64,000 nucleotides of DNA. Origin: Gluconacetobacter johannae (lineage in GTDB: Bacteria > Pseudomonadota > Alphaproteobacteria > Acetobacterales > Acetobacteraceae). This document shows positions 61,268-64,000 of this stretch, in pieces. The notes under the pieces were generated by a model. That model made no database searches. It was not told where the DNA came from and saw nothing but the letters and a program-made list of their open reading frames with translations. Numbering within the stretch: the stretch's first letter is position 1; every line of letters starts with the position of its first letter. The stretch covers positions 62,001-126,000 of the forward strand of contig NZ_JABEQH010000004.1 of NCBI RefSeq assembly GCF_014174305.1, given 5' to 3'. Position numbers and translations under genes: made by a program.

Positions 61268-63481
61268 CTACAGCGACGCCCGGTCCAGTTCGGGCGTCGT
61301 CTGCCGGGTGTGTGGGGCGGCATCCTTTGCCGCCCGCCGCCAGCGGTGCAGCGTGGCCTCGGTATAGCCGTTGGGTTGCACGGCGCCCTTGAACACCAGG
61401 TCGGAGGCGGCGCGGAAGGCCGGCCCGGTCATGTTGCGCGACAGGGGGCGATAGCCGGCCTCGTCCCGGTTCTGGTCGTCGACGATGCTGGACATGCGCG
61501 CCATCGACGCCCGCACATCGTCCTCCGAGACGACGGCGTGACGCAGCCAGTTCGCCACATGCTGCGAGGAAATACGCAGGGTCGCCCGATCTTCCATCAG
61601 CCCGACATCATGCAGGTCCGGCACCTTGGAGCAGCCGATGCCCATGTCCACCCAGCGCACGACATAGCCCAGGATGCCTTGTATGTTGTTGTCCAGTTCC
61701 TCGCGGATTTCGGCGGCCGACCAGTCGGGCGTCCGGGCCAGCGGCAGGGTCAGCAACGGTTCGATCGGCGCCGGCGGCACGGTTTGCAGACGCGCCTGGA
61801 CCGCGGCGACATCGGTGAAATGATAATGCAGCGCGTGCAGCGTCGCCGCCGTGGGCGAGGGCACCCATGCCGTGTTGGCGCCGGCGCGGGGATGCGCCGA
61901 TTTCTGCGCCATCATGTCGGCCATGCGGTCGGGCATCGCCCACATGCCCTTGCCGATCTGGGCCTTTCCCTTCAGGCCGCAGGCCAGGCCGATGGCCACG
62001 TTGCGCTGCTCGTAGGCCGCCATCCAGGGTTCGGCACGCATGTCGGCCTTACGCACGACGGGGCCGGCCTGCATGCAGTAATGGATTTCGTCGCCGGTCC
62101 GGTCCAGGAAGCCGGTATTGATGAAGACCACCCGTTCGCGGGCGGCATGGATGCAGGCGGCCAGGTTGGCGCTGGTGCGCCGTTCCTCGTCCATGATGCC
62201 CATCTTGATGGTGTTCGGCGCCAGGTCCAGCAGGCGTTCGACCCGTGCGAACAGGGCGTTCGACAGGGCGACTTCCTCCGGCCCATGCATCTTCGGCTTG
62301 ACGATATAGATCGACCCCGCCCGGCTGTTGGTCGTCCGCGACCCGCCGCGCAGATCATGCAGGCCGATGGCCGCGGTGATCGCCGCGTCCAGTACGCCTT
62401 CGGGCACCGGATGGTCGGCCTGGTCCAGGACCGCGTCGGTGAACATGTGATGGCCCACGTTGCGGATCAGCATCAGGCTGCGTCCGGGCAGCGCCAGTGT
62501 CGTGCCATCGGGCGCGGTATAATGGCGATCGGGGGCCAGGCGCCGTTCCAGCAGGCGGCCGCCCTTGCGGAACGAGGCCGTGAGCGTGCCCTGCATCAGG
62601 CCCAGCCAGTTGCGATAGACCAGGATCTTGTCCTCGACATCCACGGCCGCGACGCTGTCCTCGCAATCCATGATGGTGCTGAGCGCGGATTCGGCGATGA
62701 CGTCCGACACGCCGGCGCGGTCGCGGCTGCCGATCGCCGAGGAGCGGTCGAAGCACAGTTCGATATGCAGCCCGTTATTGCGGAGCAGGACGACGCGCGG
62801 CGCGTGGGCGGGACCCGAGAACCCGGCGAATTGCGCCGGTACGCGCAACCCGGCGGGGGCGGAGCCGTCCCCGAAATCGGCGACCAGCCCGCCGTCCGTG
62901 ACGTGATAGCGCGTCACGTCCGCGTGGTTGCCGCGCGCCAGGGGCATGATCTCGTCCAGCAGCAGCCTGACGCGACGGATCACCAGGTCTCCGCGTGCGG
63001 TGTCGAAGGCGGCGCCGGGAATGCAGCCGCCGGTGTACGGTTCGGCGTCCGTGCCGTACAGCGCGTCATACAGGCTGCCCCACCGTGCGTTGGCGGCATT
63101 CAGGGCGTAGCGGGCGTTGGTGACCGGCACCACAAGCTGCGGGCCGGCGATCCGTGCGATCTCGTCATCGACATGCGTGGTCGTGATCGAGAAAGCCTTC
63201 GGTTCCTTCGCGATATATCCGACATCGTGCAAGGTCTTGATCTGCGCCCCGATGTCGCCCGGGTCATGCCCGGGCGATGTCAGGATCTGGTCCACGGCCT
63301 GCTGCATCAGGCGTCGCCGCGCCAGTGCGTTCAGGATCTTCGGCGTGAAGGTGGCGACGATTTCGGAAAATCCGGTCCAGAAACGGGTGGCGTCGACACC
63401 CGTGCCGGGCAGGACCTCCTGCGTGACGAAATCGTCAAGGGCGTGGTCGATACGCAGTTGGCCGATCGTGCGACGGGACAT
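61268..63481 (-). CDS. glcB: Malate synthase G
   Basis: 737 residues, the usual length of the G isoform. Condenses glyoxylate and acetyl-CoA to malate. Seen: N-terminal RIDHALDDFVTQEVLPGTGV, ALNAANARWGSLYDALYGTD, the acidic catalytic centre region SALSTIMDCEDSVAAVDVED, KPKMHGPEEVAL, TIKMGIMDEERRTSANLAAC, GLACGLKGKAQIGKGMWAMP and, near the end, VRWVDMGIGCSKVPDLHDVG. Together with the isocitrate lyase gene just upstream (54 bp), it forms the glyoxylate shunt used to grow on acetate or after ethanol oxidation. Confidence 0.97.
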   Translation of the reverse strand: MSRRTIGQLRIDHALDDFVTQEVLPGTGVDATRFWTGFSEIVATFTPKILNALARRRLMQQAVDQILTSPGHDPGDIGAQIKTLHDVGYIAKEPKAFSITTTHVDDEIARIAGPQLVVPVTNARYALNAANARWGSLYDALYGTDAEPYTGGCIPGAAFDTARGDLVIRRVRLLLDEIMPLARGNHADVTRYHVTDGGLVADFGDGSAPAGLRVPAQFAGFSGPAHAPRVVLLRNNGLHIELCFDRSSAIGSRDRAGVSDVIAESALSTIMDCEDSVAAVDVEDKILVYRNWLGLMQGTLTASFRKGGRLLERRLAPDRHYTAPDGTTLALPGRSLMLIRNVGHHMFTDAVLDQADHPVPEGVLDAAITAAIGLHDLRGGSRTTNSRAGSIYIVKPKMHGPEEVALSNALFARVERLLDLAPNTIKMGIMDEERRTSANLAACIHAARERVVFINTGFLDRTGDEIHYCMQAGPVVRKADMRAEPWMAAYEQRNVAIGLACGLKGKAQIGKGMWAMPDRMADMMAQKSAHPRAGANTAWVPSPTAATLHALHYHFTDVAAVQARLQTVPPAPIEPLLTLPLARTPDWSAAEIREELDNNIQGILGYVVRWVDMGIGCSKVPDLHDVGLMEDRATLRISSQHVANWLRHAVVSEDDVRASMARMSSIVDDQNRDEAGYRPLSRNMTGPAFRAASDLVFKGAVQPNGYTEATLHRWRRAAKDAAPHTRQTTPELDRASL

Positions 63482-63535
63482 GATGTTTCCCCCAAAAACG
63501 TTAGTCTGGACAGTGATTTTCCGAACGTGAAAAGA

Positions 63536-64000
63536 TCAGGCGGGTGCGGTGTTCTTGTCGAACGACACATCGGCGTGGAACTGGTCGGTTTCCGTCGAGC
63601 CCGCCATGGCGGCGGTGGAGGTATGCCCACCCCCCGCCACGGTCGCGACGGCGTCGAACCAGCCCGTGCCGACCTCGCGCTGGTGGCGCGTGGCGGTGTA
63701 GCCGTCGACCTCGGCCCCGAACTCGGCTTCCTGCAGTTCGGAATAGGCCGCCATGCCGCGTTCCGCGTAGCCGTGCGCCAGCTTGAACATCGAATAGTTC
63801 AGGCTGTGGAAGCCGGCCAGCGTCACGAACTGGAACCGGTAGCCCATCGCGCCGATGGTGCGCTGGAATTCGGCGATTTCGCGCGGCGACAGCTTCTTCT
63901 TCCAATTGAAGGAGGGCGAGCAGTTATAGGCCAGCATCTTGCCCGGATACTGCTTGTGGATGGCTTCGGCGAACTGCTCGGCCTCCTTCAGGTTGGGCTC
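63536..64000 (-). CDS. aceA: Isocitrate lyase, C-terminal part (continues past the right edge)
   Basis: About 154 codons of the 3' end are visible; the frame is open at position 64000 ([20 protein letters not shown]). [71 protein letters not shown] and [13 protein letters not shown] are the C-terminal signature of bacterial isocitrate lyase. The catalytic KKCGH motif lies outside the window. Cleaves isocitrate to succinate and glyoxylate. Same strand and 54 bp upstream of glcB, likely co-transcribed. Confidence 0.96.
   Translation of the reverse strand, partial: EPNLKEAEQFAEAIHKQYPGKMLAYNCSPSFNWKKKLSPREIAEFQRTIGAMGYRFQFVTLAGFHSLNYSMFKLAHGYAERGMAAYSELQEAEFGAEVDGYTATRHQREVGTGWFDAVATVAGGGHTSTAAMAGSTETDQFHADVSFDKNTAPA

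Overview
The window reads as the chromosome of an acetic acid bacterium (Acetobacteraceae, most like Gluconacetobacter). It is GC-rich. It carries a gum/acetan-type exopolysaccharide (EPS) locus with a GumD-like initiating transferase, Tat- and cytochrome-linked periplasmic oxidation genes, and glyoxylate-shunt genes (isocitrate lyase, malate synthase G). The genus is inferred from gene content and recall, not from any search. I found no rRNA, tRNA or CRISPR array.

Layout. 0-4 kb (minus strand): a HAD-UbiA prenyltransferase fusion, a polytopic membrane protein and an SMR-like transporter, perhaps a lipid-linked sugar module. 4.3-16.5 kb (minus): a 12-gene EPS run. It starts with the GumD-like transferase and a Wzc-type co-polymerase/tyrosine kinase, continues through glycosyltransferases and SGNH-like proteins, and ends in a 2-oxoacid dehydrogenase E1 alpha/E1 beta pair and a free-standing lipoyl domain. 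Most genes in its distal half overlap by 4 bases. 16.8-21.7 kb (plus, divergent): outer-membrane beta-barrel, short OPX export lipoprotein, GT4 glycosyltransferase and a Wzy-like polymerase. The two arms share a 255-bp AT-rich intergenic region. No Wzx flippase is visible.

21.7-31 kb: general metabolism. It holds a 50-residue membrane protein, an acuR-acuI-like pair, aldehyde dehydrogenase plus nitroreductase, ilvE, and a minus-strand phospholipase C, di-heme peroxidase and RidA group. 31-38.2 kb: a second surface-polysaccharide region, markedly AT-rich from 31.3 to 34.9 kb, with a GT-C-like membrane protein, decayed IS5 and IS3 transposase pieces, an acyltransferase, a DUF4422-GT8 fusion and a GtrB-like transferase. 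This looks like laterally acquired DNA.

38.3-48.7 kb: a C45-type N-terminal-nucleophile hydrolase coupled to a class III aminotransferase, class II aldolase, LysR/EamA, XRE/methyltransferase, TetR/MFS and an AbgB-like amidohydrolase. 48.7-54.5 kb: a TonB receptor divergent from a Tat-exported FAD amine oxidase, cytochrome c and periplasmic RidA operon. A decayed second copy of the oxidase lies on the far side of the receptor. 54.7-64 kb: a MESH1-like HD protein, a roughly 1-kb gene-poor stretch with one plausible 53-residue gene, a ytcA-mdtNOP-like efflux operon, then glcB and the 3' part of aceA.

The two arrangements most worth attention are the E1/lipoyl module locked by overlapping frames into an EPS operon, and the FAD oxidase-cytochrome c-RidA operon. 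The latter looks like a periplasmic amine or amino-acid dehydrogenase with its own imine-hydrolysing partner.
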